The notes: generated from the letters alone by a model not told the origin. A stretch of 57,869 nucleotides of DNA from Verrucomicrobiaceae bacterium (GCA_016795365.1 JAEUHN010000010.1:1-57869); one strand, 5' to 3'. Numbered from the stretch's first letter, positions 1-9,116 are shown. Program-made: numbers and translations.

Positions 1-373
1 GCGAACAACTGAAGAACTTCAGGCCCAGCAGTCGCAGGCGGCTGATCGGTCGCGCCAGCAGCAGACGCATCTGGCCGTCCTCGCTTTCCTTTGCCACGAT
101 GTCGCCACTGACGAGCGCGAGATAAAGCCCGCCCAGGAGGAAGAGCGAGAGGTTCATGATCAGCAGCGCGAAGGTGGGCGCGGAGATGTAGGTCTCCACG
201 GCCTCGCCTTGCAGCGCGATCTGGCGCTTCAATCCTTCCTCCCCCTTCATGAGCTTGATCACCAGCCACAGCGCCACCTGCAGCAGCGCGAAAGCGACGA
301 AGCCCATGTAGCTGCGCTTGCGGGCGAAGAGCTTCCAGAGTTCAGCGCGAAGTTGGAACCAGAGAGTGGACAT
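1..373 (-). CDS. ABC-2 type transporter permease, N-terminal part (cut by window edge)
   Basis: The reading frame starts with ATG at 373 and runs out of the window at base 1 after about 124 codons without a stop. The N-terminus (MSTLWFQLRAELWKLFARKR) is a short cytoplasmic, basic segment, followed by a hydrophobic helix (about residues 22-42), a polar loop, and a second long hydrophobic stretch (about 68-90). The last visible part contains 'KESEDGQMRLLLARPISR', the cytoplasmic segment typical of ABC-2 permeases (compare 'E..sGTlelLLa.Pvsr'). The likely role is the membrane subunit of an ABC exporter; substrate unknown. It is transcribed divergently from the dehydratase gene at 520. The partner ATPase would lie outside the window. 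Confidence 0.72.
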   Translation of the reverse strand, partial: MSTLWFQLRAELWKLFARKRSYMGFVAFALLQVALWLVIKLMKGEEGLKRQIALQGEAVETYISAPTFALLIMNLSLFLLGGLYLALVSGDIVAKESEDGQMRLLLARPISRLRLLGLKFFSCS

Positions 374-519
374 GAGAAGGCGGTCTCAGAGGAGAAGCCG
401 AAGAATCACAGGCGCACCACGAAGGCAACTGAACTCCGCACGATTTCATGATGAAAACCGTTGGAACCATCGCGGCCCTCGCCCTAACCCTCCAGGCAGA
501 CATCCCTTCCTCAGCCACC

Positions 520-2196
520 ATGTCCACCACCCAAGAACTCAACTGGAACTCCAAGCAACTCACCCACGGCTGGCAGCGCGCTGTGAACGCCTTCTACTGG
601 GGGCTCGGGTTCAAGCCGGAAGACTTCAACAAGGCGCAGGTCGGCATCGGCACACCGTTGCTTGATGGCAACCTGTGCAACGTTCACGCGCATGAGCTGG
701 CCTTGCTGCTGAAGCAAGGCTGCGTGGACGCCGGGCTGATCGGCTTTCCCTTCGGCGTGAGCTGTGTGAGCGACAACATCACGCAGGGCCTCGAAGGTGG
801 CGGCGCGTCGCTGGTCTCGCGCAACATGATCGCCAACGGCGCGGAGATGGTGGCCACGGCACATTGCTACGATGCGTTGATCGGCGTGCATCACTGCGAC
901 AAGAACGGCCCCGGCTTCGCGATGGCGCTCGCGCGCTCGAATCTTCCCGGGCTCATTGTTAGCGGCGGCAGCATCATGCCGGGCTGTCACAAAGGAAAGC
1001 CGGTCACGATCCTCGACGCATTGGATTCACAAGCCCAAGCGCGCATGGGCGCGATCACGACGGAAGAAAGCGAGACCATCATCTCGGTGTCGTGCCCTGG
1101 CCCTGGCGGCTGCGGCATCGCGGCGTCGTTCAATACCTGGGGCATCGCCAGCGAAGCCATCGGCCTCATGCTGCCGGACAGTTCTAGCATTCCTGCCATC
1201 GACGCCGAGAAGCGCGCCGAGTGCCTGCGCGTGGGCAAGGCCGTGCGCAATCTGTTGGAGAAGAACATCCGCCCGCGCGACATCCTGACGAAGACCGCCT
1301 TCACCAACGCGATGACCGCGATCGCAGCTGCGGGCGGCTCGACCAACGGCGTCATTCACCTGCTCGCACTCGCGAAGGAAGCGTGCGTGGACTTCACGCT
1401 GCGCGACATCCAGGCCATCTGCCGCAAGACGCCGGTGTATGCGAACTTCGCTCCGCGCGGTCGCGGCACGATGGTCGATCTGCATCGCATGGGCGGCACC
1501 GCGATGCTGCTGAAGCATCTGCTCAAGGCCGGCCTGCTCGATGGCTCGGCCCTCACCGTCACCGGCCAGACGCTGGCCGAGAACCTCGCCTCCGCGCCCG
1601 ACGTGCCTGCCGATCAAGATCTTATCGCGCCGCTGGGCCAGCCCTTCAAAGACTACGCCGACATGCAGGTGTGCTTTGGCAACCTCGCGCCCGACGGCAT
1701 TGTCTTCAAAGTCTGCAACACGCAGCCACCGCACTTCAAAGGCAAGGCCATCTGCTTCAACGATGCACGCGCCGTCACCGATGCCGCCGCGGAAGGCCGC
1801 ATCCAGCCCGGTCACATCGTCGTGCTGCGCAACCTCGGTCCGGTCGCAGCAGGAATGCCCGAGGTCGCCATCGCCACCGCTGCGCTCGCGGTGCCGGAAC
1901 TGGATGGCAAGGTCGCGCTCGTCTCCGACACGCGCGTCTCCGGCGTCTCCCACGGCAGCATCGGGGTGCATTGCGCGCCAGAGGCGATCGTCGGCGGCCC
2001 CATCGGCAGCGTGAAGGACGGCGACGAGATCGAGTTCGACCTCATGAAGGGCGAGATCACTTGCCATGTGAACTTCGACAACCGCCTCAGCGGCGCACGC
2101 CCCTTCAGGCACAAGCGCGGTTACCTCGCCGACTTCGCCGCGACGGTGAGCCAAGTCGATCAGGGTTGCGTGAGTCAGGATGTGGATCGGAGCTAG
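520..2196 (+). CDS. ilvD: IlvD/Edd family dehydratase (dihydroxy-acid dehydratase-like)
   Basis: A 558-residue Fe-S dehydratase. Three cysteines expected to ligate the [2Fe-2S] cluster are visible: C53 in 'NLCNVH', C126 in 'HHCDKNGPG' and C198 in 'GPGGCGIAAS'. The C-terminal part contains 'VSDTRVSGVSHGSIGVHCAPEA', close to the family's 'TDGRFSG' region. Dihydroxy-acid dehydratase makes the 2-keto acid precursors of valine, leucine and isoleucine; the same family also includes sugar-acid dehydratases, so the substrate is not certain. I chose ATG 520. An in-frame ATG at 448 would add 24 residues resembling a poor signal peptide, which makes little sense for a cytosolic Fe-S enzyme. No ilv neighbours are present. 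Confidence 0.85.
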   Translation: MSTTQELNWNSKQLTHGWQRAVNAFYWGLGFKPEDFNKAQVGIGTPLLDGNLCNVHAHELALLLKQGCVDAGLIGFPFGVSCVSDNITQGLEGGGASLVSRNMIANGAEMVATAHCYDALIGVHHCDKNGPGFAMALARSNLPGLIVSGGSIMPGCHKGKPVTILDALDSQAQARMGAITTEESETIISVSCPGPGGCGIAASFNTWGIASEAIGLMLPDSSSIPAIDAEKRAECLRVGKAVRNLLEKNIRPRDILTKTAFTNAMTAIAAAGGSTNGVIHLLALAKEACVDFTLRDIQAICRKTPVYANFAPRGRGTMVDLHRMGGTAMLLKHLLKAGLLDGSALTVTGQTLAENLASAPDVPADQDLIAPLGQPFKDYADMQVCFGNLAPDGIVFKVCNTQPPHFKGKAICFNDARAVTDAAAEGRIQPGHIVVLRNLGPVAAGMPEVAIATAALAVPELDGKVALVSDTRVSGVSHGSIGVHCAPEAIVGGPIGSVKDGDEIEFDLMKGEITCHVNFDNRLSGARPFRHKRGYLADFAATVSQVDQGCVSQDVDRS

Positions 2197-2202
2197 TCAG
2201 TC

Positions 2203-3036
2203 ATGGAAGTCTTCGGAGAAACCGCCCTGCTCATCTGGTCCACGCCAGTGATCGTCGCCTTGATCATCGCGGAGGTGCTGTGGACGCACTTCCACAAGGT
2301 GAAGGCCTACACGCTGAAGGAGACGCTGACGAACTGCTACCTCGCAGCGCTGAATGGATCGTTCGACATCCTCATGCGCGGCGTGGTGCTGGTGGTGATG
2401 ACGTTCTTCTACAAGCACAAGCTCTTCGACCTCGGCCACGGCTGGAGTTACTGGCTGCTGCTGTTCCTGGCGGAGGACTTCGCCTTCTACACGCTGCACT
2501 GCGTGGATCACTTCTGCCGCTTCTTCTGGGCGGTGCATGTCACGCATCATTCGTCGCCGGAGTTCAACCTGAGCACGGGTTTCCGCTCGTCGGTGTTCCA
2601 GCCGCTGTATCGCGTGGCTTACTTTGCGCCGCTGGCGTGGGTGGGCTTCCAGCCGATGGACGTGCTGTTCATGTATGCAGCCACGCAGATCTACGGCAGC
2701 CTGATTCACACGGAGCGAATCAAGAAGATGGGCTGGCTGGAATACATCCTGGTCACGCCCTCGCATCATCGGGTGCATCATGCGTCGAACCCTCGCTACC
2801 TGGACAAGAACATGGGCATGTGCCTGATCATCTGGGACAAGATCTTCGGCACCTTCCAGCCCGAAGACGAGAGCGATCCGCCGCGCTACGGCATCACCAA
2901 GACGCTGAACGATCGCGGTCCGATCAACATCGTGTTCCACGAGTGGAAGGACTTGTTCAGCGACGTCAAGACCGTGGCCAAGAACTGGCGCGAGCGCCTC
3001 GGTTTCATCATTCACGGGCCGGGCTGGAAGCCTTGA
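2203..3036 (+). CDS. Sterol desaturase / fatty acid hydroxylase family membrane protein
   Basis: A 277-residue integral membrane protein with the histidine clusters of the fatty-acid hydroxylase superfamily, which bind a di-iron centre: 'HCVDHF' (HxxxH), 'HVTHH' (HxxHH) and 'HHRVHH'. Hydrophobic helices lie at about residues 5-22, 60-75, 84-100 and 138-160. The family hydroxylates or desaturates lipid substrates; here the substrate is unknown. It starts 6 bp after the dehydratase stop, so the two genes are probably cotranscribed, although no shared pathway is evident. Confidence 0.85.
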   Translation: MEVFGETALLIWSTPVIVALIIAEVLWTHFHKVKAYTLKETLTNCYLAALNGSFDILMRGVVLVVMTFFYKHKLFDLGHGWSYWLLLFLAEDFAFYTLHCVDHFCRFFWAVHVTHHSSPEFNLSTGFRSSVFQPLYRVAYFAPLAWVGFQPMDVLFMYAATQIYGSLIHTERIKKMGWLEYILVTPSHHRVHHASNPRYLDKNMGMCLIIWDKIFGTFQPEDESDPPRYGITKTLNDRGPINIVFHEWKDLFSDVKTVAKNWRERLGFIIHGPGWKP

Positions 3037-3156
3037 GCGGCGGACGCAGATGAGCGTTTCGCAACATTTGAAAGCAACACTGGATTTCTTTGGAGGTGCC
3101 GCTAGTCTGCGAACCCTCCGCGTTGCCCGATTCGGTCTCGCGGCGGTTCTTTCTCC

Positions 3157-4365
3157 ATGTCATCCCCCGACTTCCAGTTTGATTCCATCGAATCCGTCAT
3201 CGCGGACATCCGCGATGGCAAGATGGTGATCGTTACTGATGACGAAGACCGCGAGAACGAGGGTGACCTCGTGTGCGCTGCCGACAAAGTCACGGCCCAG
3301 CATGTGAACTTCATGGCCCATCACGCTTGTGGCCTGATCTGTGCGCCGATCACAGAAGAACGCGCGAAGACTCTGGGCCTGCCGGCAATGGTCGCGCGGA
3401 ATCGCGAGGCGCTGTCCACCGCCTTTACCATCAGCGTCGATGCGGCGAACGGCATCACTACGGGCATCAGCGCCCAGGATCGCGCGGCCACCATGAAAGT
3501 GCTCGCTGATCCTCACAGCACCGCTGCGGACCTTGTTCAACCAGGGCATGTCTTCCCGCTCGCGGCCAAGCCCGGCGGTGTGCTGCGCCGCGCTGGCCAC
3601 ACGGAAGCGGCGGTCGATCTCGCACGCATGGCGGGCTGCGAGCCTGCTGGATTGATCTGCGAGATCATGAACGAAGACGGCACGATGGCGCGGATGCCCG
3701 AGCTGATCGAGTTTGCTCGCAAGCACTCGCTGAAGATCTGCACCATCGAATCGCTGATCAAGTATCGCCGCGATCGCGAACGCATTGTCGATCGCGAGCA
3801 AGTGATCAAGATGCCGACCGACTACGGTGACTTCGAGCTGCACCTCTATCGCTCGAAGCTCAGCGATGAGCACCACCTCGCGCTGGTCAAGGGAGCTATC
3901 GACGATGGCGAGCCGGTGCTCGTCCGCGTGCACAGCGAGTGCCTCACGGGCGATGTCTTCGGATCACGCCGCTGCGATTGCGGCGGTCAGCTTCACACCG
4001 CGCTGGCTCGCATCGAGCAGGAAGGTCGCGGCGTGCTGCTTTACATGCGCCAGGAAGGTCGCGGCATCGGTTTGCCCGCCAAGATCCACGCCTACAAGCT
4101 CCAGGAGCAAGGCTACGACACGGTGGAAGCGAACCTCAAGCTCGGCTTCCCGATGGACCTGCGCGACTACGGCCTCGGCGCGCAGATCCTCTTTGATCTG
4201 GGCATCCGGAAGATTCGTCTCATGACCAACAACCCGCGCAAGGTCGTCGGTCTGCAAGGGCACAAGCTCGAGATCGTCGAACAAGTCCCGATCAAGCTCG
4301 AGCCCAACGAGCACAATGCCAAGTATCTCGAAACCAAGCGCGAAAAGATGGGCCACGACATTTGA
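3157..4365 (+). CDS. ribBA: Bifunctional 3,4-dihydroxy-2-butanone 4-phosphate synthase / GTP cyclohydrolase II
   Basis: 402 residues with two domains in the usual order. Residues 1 to about 200 are RibB, with the metal/substrate motif '[11 protein letters not shown]' and '[20 protein letters not shown]'. Residues about 205-402 are RibA, with the zinc site '[17 protein letters not shown]' (three Cys) and '[10 protein letters not shown]'. The protein makes both starting compounds of riboflavin: the four-carbon unit from ribulose 5-phosphate and the pyrimidine precursor from GTP. The lumazine synthase gene follows. The 120-bp leader shows no FMN riboswitch that I can recognise. ATG 3157 places the catalytic acidic motif at the normal distance from the N-terminus. 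Confidence 0.96.
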   Translation: MSSPDFQFDSIESVIADIRDGKMVIVTDDEDRENEGDLVCAADKVTAQHVNFMAHHACGLICAPITEERAKTLGLPAMVARNREALSTAFTISVDAANGITTGISAQDRAATMKVLADPHSTAADLVQPGHVFPLAAKPGGVLRRAGHTEAAVDLARMAGCEPAGLICEIMNEDGTMARMPELIEFARKHSLKICTIESLIKYRRDRERIVDREQVIKMPTDYGDFELHLYRSKLSDEHHLALVKGAIDDGEPVLVRVHSECLTGDVFGSRRCDCGGQLHTALARIEQEGRGVLLYMRQEGRGIGLPAKIHAYKLQEQGYDTVEANLKLGFPMDLRDYGLGAQILFDLGIRKIRLMTNNPRKVVGLQGHKLEIVEQVPIKLEPNEHNAKYLETKREKMGHDI

Positions 4366-4368
4366 AAT

Positions 4369-4443
4369 AATGAAGGCTGAACGATGAATGATGAATTCAC
4401 CTGAGCAGCCTCAAGTTTCATCCTTCCTACTTCACCCTTCATC
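4369..4443. repeat. Large imperfect inverted repeat between ribBA and ribH
   Basis: Two 27-nt arms (4369-4395 and 4417-4443) are reverse complements at about 21 of 27 positions and are separated by 21 nt. The arms are built of GATGAA/TGAAGG-like units (TTCATC/CCTTCA on the other side). Transcribed RNA would form a long imperfect hairpin in the ribBA-ribH spacer. It lacks a U-tract and ends 11 nt before the ribH start. It could be an intergenic palindromic repeat family, an mRNA-processing site or an attenuator; the sequence does not decide. Confidence 0.5.
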
Positions 4444-4454
4444 CTTTAGTTCCC

Positions 4455-4940
4455 GTGTCTCACGAAATCCCCAGCCGTCCCCAGCTCTTCAGCGAGCGTT
4501 GCCATATCGCGATCGTCGCGAGTAAATACAACCTGGTGTATGTCGATTCCATGCTGGATGCAGCGCGGGATGAGCTGCAGCTGATCGCTCCCAATACCAC
4601 GCTGGCGGTGTATCGTGTGCCGGGGGCCTTTGAGATTCCAGTGACCGTGGAAAAACTGCTCCGCACGACGGAGACGGATGCGGTGATCGCCCTCGGCGTG
4701 ATCATTCGTGGCGAGACGGAACATGCCGACCTCGTGGGTGCTTCAGTGACCGATGCACTCCAAAACATTTCCATCACCCATGCCATTCCCATTGTGCACG
4801 AAGTGCTCCTGGTGAATGACGAGGAACAAGCTGAAGCCCGGTGCATGGGCGAAGAAATCAACCGTGGCACCGAAGCCGCGCGAACAGCGGTCAACATGGT
4901 CAGCTTGTTCAAGAAAATGAATGCCGCCAAAAGCGCCTAA
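4455..4940 (+). CDS. ribH: 6,7-dimethyl-8-ribityllumazine synthase
   Basis: 161 residues. Family signatures are 'IVASKYN' near the N-terminus, 'YRVPGAFEIP', 'ALGVIIRGETEHADLV' and the C-terminal 'EINRGTEAARTAVNMV'. The enzyme condenses 5-amino-6-ribitylamino-uracil with the RibB product, in cytoplasmic pentamers or icosahedra. The start is GTG at 4455; no ATG precedes the conserved region. The usual 'GVLT' substrate loop reads 'HEVLLV' here, a small deviation. It follows ribBA and precedes nusB, the common ribBA-ribH-nusB arrangement. Confidence 0.94.
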   Translation: MSHEIPSRPQLFSERCHIAIVASKYNLVYVDSMLDAARDELQLIAPNTTLAVYRVPGAFEIPVTVEKLLRTTETDAVIALGVIIRGETEHADLVGASVTDALQNISITHAIPIVHEVLLVNDEEQAEARCMGEEINRGTEAARTAVNMVSLFKKMNAAKSA

Positions 4941-4973
4941 CCTCTAACTCACCTCCTCTCTCAACCAACTCCC

Positions 4974-5468
4974 ATGGGACTCCGACGTGACGGCCGCGAA
5001 GCCGCAGTGCAATACCTCTTTGCTCATGAAGTGCATGAACCTTCTGGTGCCAAAACGGCCGACGAAATTCACGCCTTCTGGGAACTCCACAGCGCCCGTC
5101 CTGCGGTGCGAAAATTTGCAGACGAACTCACCACTGGCGTTCTCGCGAACATCGAGCAGATCGACGGTTACATCGTTGAAGCGTGCACCAATTTCCACAT
5201 CTCGCGCATCGCGAACGTGGACCGCAACATCCTCCGTCTGGCCATCTATGAGCTGCTGCACAAGCCTACCCTGGATGCTCCGGTGATCATCAATGAAGCC
5301 GTCGAGATCGCCAAGAAATATGGCTCGCCCGAATCGCGCAGCTTTGTGAATGGCATTGTTGACCGTGTGGCCCGCCAGGTGCGCACCCAGTTGCGCCGTC
5401 CTCGGGAGGAAAAGCAGCCTGTGCAGGATGGCGTTGCATCCGCTCCGGTTGACGAGGTTCAAGACTGA
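4974..5468 (+). CDS. nusB: Transcription antitermination factor NusB
   Basis: 164 residues, all-helical in appearance, with the N-terminal hallmark 'RRDGREAAVQYLFAHEV' and the C-terminal 'NEAVEIAKKYGSPESRSFVNGIVDRVAR'. NusB acts with NusE at boxA to support rRNA antitermination. It lies 33 bp after ribH and overlaps nothing; ftsY starts 19 bp downstream. A longer in-frame extension of ftsY into this gene (from 5350) exists but is a side effect of the overlapping frame. Confidence 0.93.
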   Translation: MGLRRDGREAAVQYLFAHEVHEPSGAKTADEIHAFWELHSARPAVRKFADELTTGVLANIEQIDGYIVEACTNFHISRIANVDRNILRLAIYELLHKPTLDAPVIINEAVEIAKKYGSPESRSFVNGIVDRVARQVRTQLRRPREEKQPVQDGVASAPVDEVQD

Positions 5469-5487
5469 CCCTTTTTCGCTCCCGATC

Positions 5488-6333
5488 ATGGCCGGATTCT
5501 TCAAGTCGCTCATCGCCAAGTTTAGCAAACCCGACTTCGATTGGGATGAACTCGAGGCCGCTCTCATCGGTGGCGATTTGGGACCGAAGCTCGCCATGCA
5601 AATTGTGGACGAGTTGCGGGATCAAGGTCGCAAGCTGAATGGCCAGGACATCGTGCAAGTGGCTCGCGACCATGTGCGGAAGATCATTCCGCCATCGCTG
5701 CCGCCGCTGCTGCCGTTCAACGACCGGCCCAAGGTGCTGCTCATCGTCGGCGTCAATGGCACGGGCAAAACCACCTCGACGGCCAAGCTCGCGAGCCTGC
5801 TCACGAGCAAGGGCAAGAAGGTCGTGCTCGCGGCTGCGGACACTTTCCGCGCAGCCGCCGTGGAGCAGCTCGAGGTCTGGGGCCAGCGTCTTGGCATTCC
5901 TGTCGTCAAAGGAGCGCCGAACTGCGATCCCAGCGGCGTGTGCTTTGATGGTTACGAGCGCGCCGTGAAGGAGAAGGCCGACTACCTGATCGTCGATACC
6001 GCCGGACGCCTGCACACGAAGCACAACCTTATGGAGGAGCTGAAGAAGCTGCATCGCATCCTGGGCAAGAAGGACCCGACTTCGCCCCACGAGGTGCTGC
6101 TGGTCGTCGATGCCACCACGGGTTCGAACGCCCTGATGCAGGCAAAAGAATTTCACAAAGCGATCCCGCTCACCGGGCTCATCGTCACCAAGCTGGATGG
6201 CAGTGGCAAGGGCGGCATCTTGGTGCCGATCTACCAGGAGATGAAAGTGCCCGCGCGCTTCATTGGTCTTGGTGAGCGGGCGGAAGACTTCCAGGCGTTT
6301 GATCCGAAGCAGTTCGTGGAGGAACTGCTCTGA
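5488..6333 (+). CDS. ftsY: Signal recognition particle receptor FtsY
   Basis: 281 residues comprising only the NG GTPase core. The N domain begins 'MAGFFKSLIAKFSKPDFD'; G1 is 'GVNGTGKTTSTAKLA', followed by 'DTFRAAAVEQL', 'VDTAGRLHTK' and 'TKLDGSGKGG'. It docks SRP-ribosome complexes at the membrane and hydrolyses GTP together with Ffh. The long acidic A domain of enterobacterial FtsY is absent, which is common outside that group. I chose ATG 5488 over the in-frame 5350 start, which would lie inside nusB. The stop is directly abutted by the stop of the convergent dehydrogenase gene. Confidence 0.95.
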   Translation: MAGFFKSLIAKFSKPDFDWDELEAALIGGDLGPKLAMQIVDELRDQGRKLNGQDIVQVARDHVRKIIPPSLPPLLPFNDRPKVLLIVGVNGTGKTTSTAKLASLLTSKGKKVVLAAADTFRAAAVEQLEVWGQRLGIPVVKGAPNCDPSGVCFDGYERAVKEKADYLIVDTAGRLHTKHNLMEELKKLHRILGKKDPTSPHEVLLVVDATTGSNALMQAKEFHKAIPLTGLIVTKLDGSGKGGILVPIYQEMKVPARFIGLGERAEDFQAFDPKQFVEELL

Positions 6334-7590
6334 TCACGGGAACAACCCACGCTGCTTCTTCGCTTCCCACACGCGCTTGATGCCCAAGGTGAGTGCAGCC
6401 ATGCGCATCGAGAGCTTTTCGTTCTTGGAGAGATTCCAGGTGGCGGTGAAGGCCTGCTCCAGGATGCGGAAGAGCTTGTCCACCACTTCGGCCTCGGACC
6501 AGAAGAAGCTCTGCAGGTCCTGCACCCATTCGAAGTAGCTGACCACCACGCCGCCCGAGTTGCACAGGATGTCGGGGATCAGGAAGATGTCGCCACGTTG
6601 ATCGATGATCACATCGCCATCGGGAGTGGTCGGACCATTCGCGCCTTCGGCCAGGATGCGGCACTGCAGCTTCGCAGCGTTGGCCGCCGTGATCTGTCGC
6701 TCCAGCGCACAAGGCGCGAGCACATCGCACTTCAGTTCGAGCAAGTCAGTGTTCGAGATCGGCTCGGCTCCAGCGAATCCAGCGACAGTCTTGCGCGCGG
6801 CGACGTGGTCGTTGAGCGCGTTCAAGTCGATGCCGTCCGCGTTGTAGAGTCCGCCATCGACATCGCTCACCGCGATGATCTTCACACCGTGCTTAGCCAT
6901 CGAGAGTGCGGCGATGCTGCCCACATTGCCATAGCCCTGCACAACGGCGGTGCATTGATCCGCGCGCAGACCGAGCACGTCCATCGCACGACCGACCAGG
7001 AAGCCGACGCCTCGACCCGTGGCTTCCCTTCGCCCCAGCGAGCCGCCGAGATTAACCGGCTTGCCCGTGACCACGCCGGGCACGCTGTGGCCCGCGTGAA
7101 TCGAATACGAGTCCATGATCCACGCCATCATCTGCTCATTGCTGCCCACATCGGGCGCGGGGATGTCGATCTGTGGCCCGATGAAAGGAATGATCTCCTG
7201 CGTGAAGCGCCGCGTCACGCGCTCGAGTTCGCCGATGCTGAGCTTGCGGGGATCGCACGCGACGCCCCCCTTAGCTCCGCCGTAAGGCAGGCCGGTGAGC
7301 GCGCACTTCCAGCTCATCCACATCGCCAGTGCAGCCACCTCGCCGAGTGTCACATCGGGATGAAAGCGCAGCCCGCCCTTCGTTGGCCCCAGCGAGAGAT
7401 GATGCTGCACGCGATAACCGGAGAAGACCTTCACCTCACCGCTGTCCATGCGCACCGGCACCGCGACGGTGAGGCTGCGCTTCGGGAACTTCACACGCTC
7501 GCGATGCTCCTGCGGCATCTGGAGATGATCGGCCACGAGATCAAACTGCTCGCACGCCATGTCGAAGGTGGGATGTTTGTAAATATCCAT
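6334..7590 (-). CDS. Glutamate dehydrogenase (Glu/Leu/Phe/Val dehydrogenase family)
   Basis: 418 residues. The N-terminal substrate domain has 'GGLRFHPDVTLGEVAALA', the catalytic lysine motif 'LPYGGAKGGVACDP' and 'DIPAPDVGSNEQMMAWI' with the catalytic aspartate. The Rossmann domain has 'VQGYGNVGS'. The enzyme interconverts glutamate and 2-oxoglutarate plus ammonia. Its length and motifs fit the shorter hexameric catabolic/NAD-type enzymes, but coenzyme specificity cannot be read with certainty. ATG is at 7590, divergent from the GNAT gene (78-bp spacer). Its TGA abuts the ftsY TGA, leaving no intergenic room for a terminator. Confidence 0.94.
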   Translation of the reverse strand: MDIYKHPTFDMACEQFDLVADHLQMPQEHRERVKFPKRSLTVAVPVRMDSGEVKVFSGYRVQHHLSLGPTKGGLRFHPDVTLGEVAALAMWMSWKCALTGLPYGGAKGGVACDPRKLSIGELERVTRRFTQEIIPFIGPQIDIPAPDVGSNEQMMAWIMDSYSIHAGHSVPGVVTGKPVNLGGSLGRREATGRGVGFLVGRAMDVLGLRADQCTAVVQGYGNVGSIAALSMAKHGVKIIAVSDVDGGLYNADGIDLNALNDHVAARKTVAGFAGAEPISNTDLLELKCDVLAPCALERQITAANAAKLQCRILAEGANGPTTPDGDVIIDQRGDIFLIPDILCNSGGVVVSYFEWVQDLQSFFWSEAEVVDKLFRILEQAFTATWNLSKNEKLSMRMAALTLGIKRVWEAKKQRGLFP

Positions 7591-7668
7591 GATGAAGCAT
7601 ACGCCGATGCTCTGGGGTTCAATGCATCATTGCTTGCGCGATTGAGCGCGCGTGGCCATCACTGCCAG

Positions 7669-8253
7669 ATGGAAATCATCGAAGTTCACGGCCCCGAACT
7701 CGCGCCTTACATCGACGGTCTCGGCCAGCTCCGCATCGCGGTGTTTCGCGAGTATCCGTATCTCTATGACGGCTCGCTCGAGTATGAGCGCGACTACTTG
7801 AAGACCTACCTGGACAGTCCGCGCAGCCTCGTGGCGCTCGTTTTGGACGAAAGCAAGGTCGTGGGCGCGACGACGTGCATGCCGATGGCGGAAGAGGGAC
7901 CCGAGTTCCAGGAAGCCTTCACCAAGGCAGGCTATGATCTGAGCACGATCTGCTACTTCGGCGAGAGCATCCTGCTGCCCGCGTATCGTGGTCGCGGCCT
8001 GGGCAAGGAGTTCTTCACCCGACGCGAAGCTCACGCGCAGAAGCTCGGCTCCACGATCACCACATTCTGCGCGGTCGATCGTCCTGCGGATCATCCGCGA
8101 CGTCCTGCAGACTACGTTCCACTCGATGGCCTGTGGACCAAGCAAGGCTACACAAAGCATCCCGAACTCCAGGCCACCTTCGTGTGGAAGGAGATCGATG
8201 AAGCCGCTGAGTCGCCCAAGACCCTCACCTTCTGGCTCAAGCACTGGTCATGA
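7669..8253 (+). CDS. GNAT family N-acetyltransferase
   Basis: 194 residues with GNAT character: an N-terminal strand-helix 'EIIEVHGPELAPYIDGLGQLR', the central strand 'SLVALVLDESKVVGATTCMP', and the acetyl-CoA pyrophosphate loop 'LPAYRGRGLGKEFFTRREAHA' (R/QxxGxG/A form). The acceptor is unknown. The frame is open far upstream, antisense to the dehydrogenase; ATG 7669 is the first start that leaves a normal GNAT N-terminus. Its stop overlaps the start of the nitrilase-family gene (ATGA), indicating translational coupling and possibly a shared pathway. Confidence 0.85.
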   Translation: MEIIEVHGPELAPYIDGLGQLRIAVFREYPYLYDGSLEYERDYLKTYLDSPRSLVALVLDESKVVGATTCMPMAEEGPEFQEAFTKAGYDLSTICYFGESILLPAYRGRGLGKEFFTRREAHAQKLGSTITTFCAVDRPADHPRRPADYVPLDGLWTKQGYTKHPELQATFVWKEIDEAAESPKTLTFWLKHWS

Positions 8254-9077
8254 GAATCGACGCCTGGACCTTTGATGTGGGCACGACGGAGGATCACGTC
8301 GAAGCCATGGCCTCGCGCACCGAGCAGAGCTGGGACAGCGGCGCGGACATTGTCTTGTTTCCTGAGTATTCCTGGGCCGCATTGCCCGGATGCAAAGACG
8401 TGCACGAGATGGCGGCGATGTTCTGGAACACCATCGTGCCGAAGCTCCAGCAACGGCTCGCGCGCCCTGGCAAGATGGCGGTGCTCGGCACCGCGCCGTG
8501 TGTGGTCGATGGCGAACTGCGCAATCGCGCGCCGATTCTGGTGAACGGCGAACTCGGGGTGCAGGACAAGCTCTTCCTCACCCCGTGGGAGACGCAGTTC
8601 ACGGGCGGGAAGGCGTTGCAACTCATCGAGTTCGCGGGCGCTCGCATCGCTGTGATCATCTGCCTCGACATCGAGGTCCCAGAACTCAGCGTTTTGCTGC
8701 GCGGCCAAAGTGTGGATCTCATCCTGGTGCCAAGCGCGACGGAGACCGTGCTGGGCAGTGAGCGCATCACGCGGTGTGCCTCGGCTCGTGCGGTGGAGCT
8801 TGGCTGCGCGATAGTGGTGAGTCCCTTGGTCGGCAAATGCACAGCCGATCTCGTGGACGATAACCTCGGTCGTCTGGCATGTTACCTGCCTTCACAGGCG
8901 GCGTTCAAAACCGTGAACCGCCGCGTGGAGAGCGATCTGCATGTGGCTGAGTTTCATTGTTTGAACTCCGACGTGGATTTTTCTAGCCTGAAAACCATGA
9001 GGCGAAACATCCTCGAAACCAACCCCTCGCTGATTTCCTCAGCAAAGATTGAACTCCCGCAACTGATCCAGCACTAA
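8250..9077 (+). CDS. Carbon-nitrogen hydrolase (nitrilase superfamily)
   Basis: 275 residues with the nitrilase Glu-Lys-Cys triad: E39 in 'DIVLFPEYSW', K107 in 'QDKLFLTPWE' and C138 in 'AVIICLDIEVPE'. The superfamily hydrolyses amides or nitriles of small molecules through a cytoplasmic alpha-beta-beta-alpha fold. It overlaps the preceding GNAT gene by 4 nt; such acetyltransferase-amidohydrolase pairs recur in bacteria, but the substrate is unknown. The C-terminus (about 225-275) extends beyond the core. Confidence 0.88.
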   Translation: MRIDAWTFDVGTTEDHVEAMASRTEQSWDSGADIVLFPEYSWAALPGCKDVHEMAAMFWNTIVPKLQQRLARPGKMAVLGTAPCVVDGELRNRAPILVNGELGVQDKLFLTPWETQFTGGKALQLIEFAGARIAVIICLDIEVPELSVLLRGQSVDLILVPSATETVLGSERITRCASARAVELGCAIVVSPLVGKCTADLVDDNLGRLACYLPSQAAFKTVNRRVESDLHVAEFHCLNSDVDFSSLKTMRRNILETNPSLISSAKIELPQLIQH

Positions 9078-9116
9078 CGCCGCCCTCAACCCACACAACC
9101 CACACACTACACACCC

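Noticed and set aside
448..519. Signal-peptide-like N-terminal extension of the IlvD-like enzyme
   Set aside because: Family members are cytosolic Fe-S enzymes and begin near ATG 520; the extension lacks a convincing cleavage site.
3037..3156. FMN riboswitch upstream of ribBA
   Set aside because: The conserved RFN-element core segments are not visible in this 120-bp leader.
6598..7668. Long upstream extension of the GNAT frame antisense to glutamate dehydrogenase
   Set aside because: It has no protein-like features; a product of high-GC codon bias on the opposite strand.
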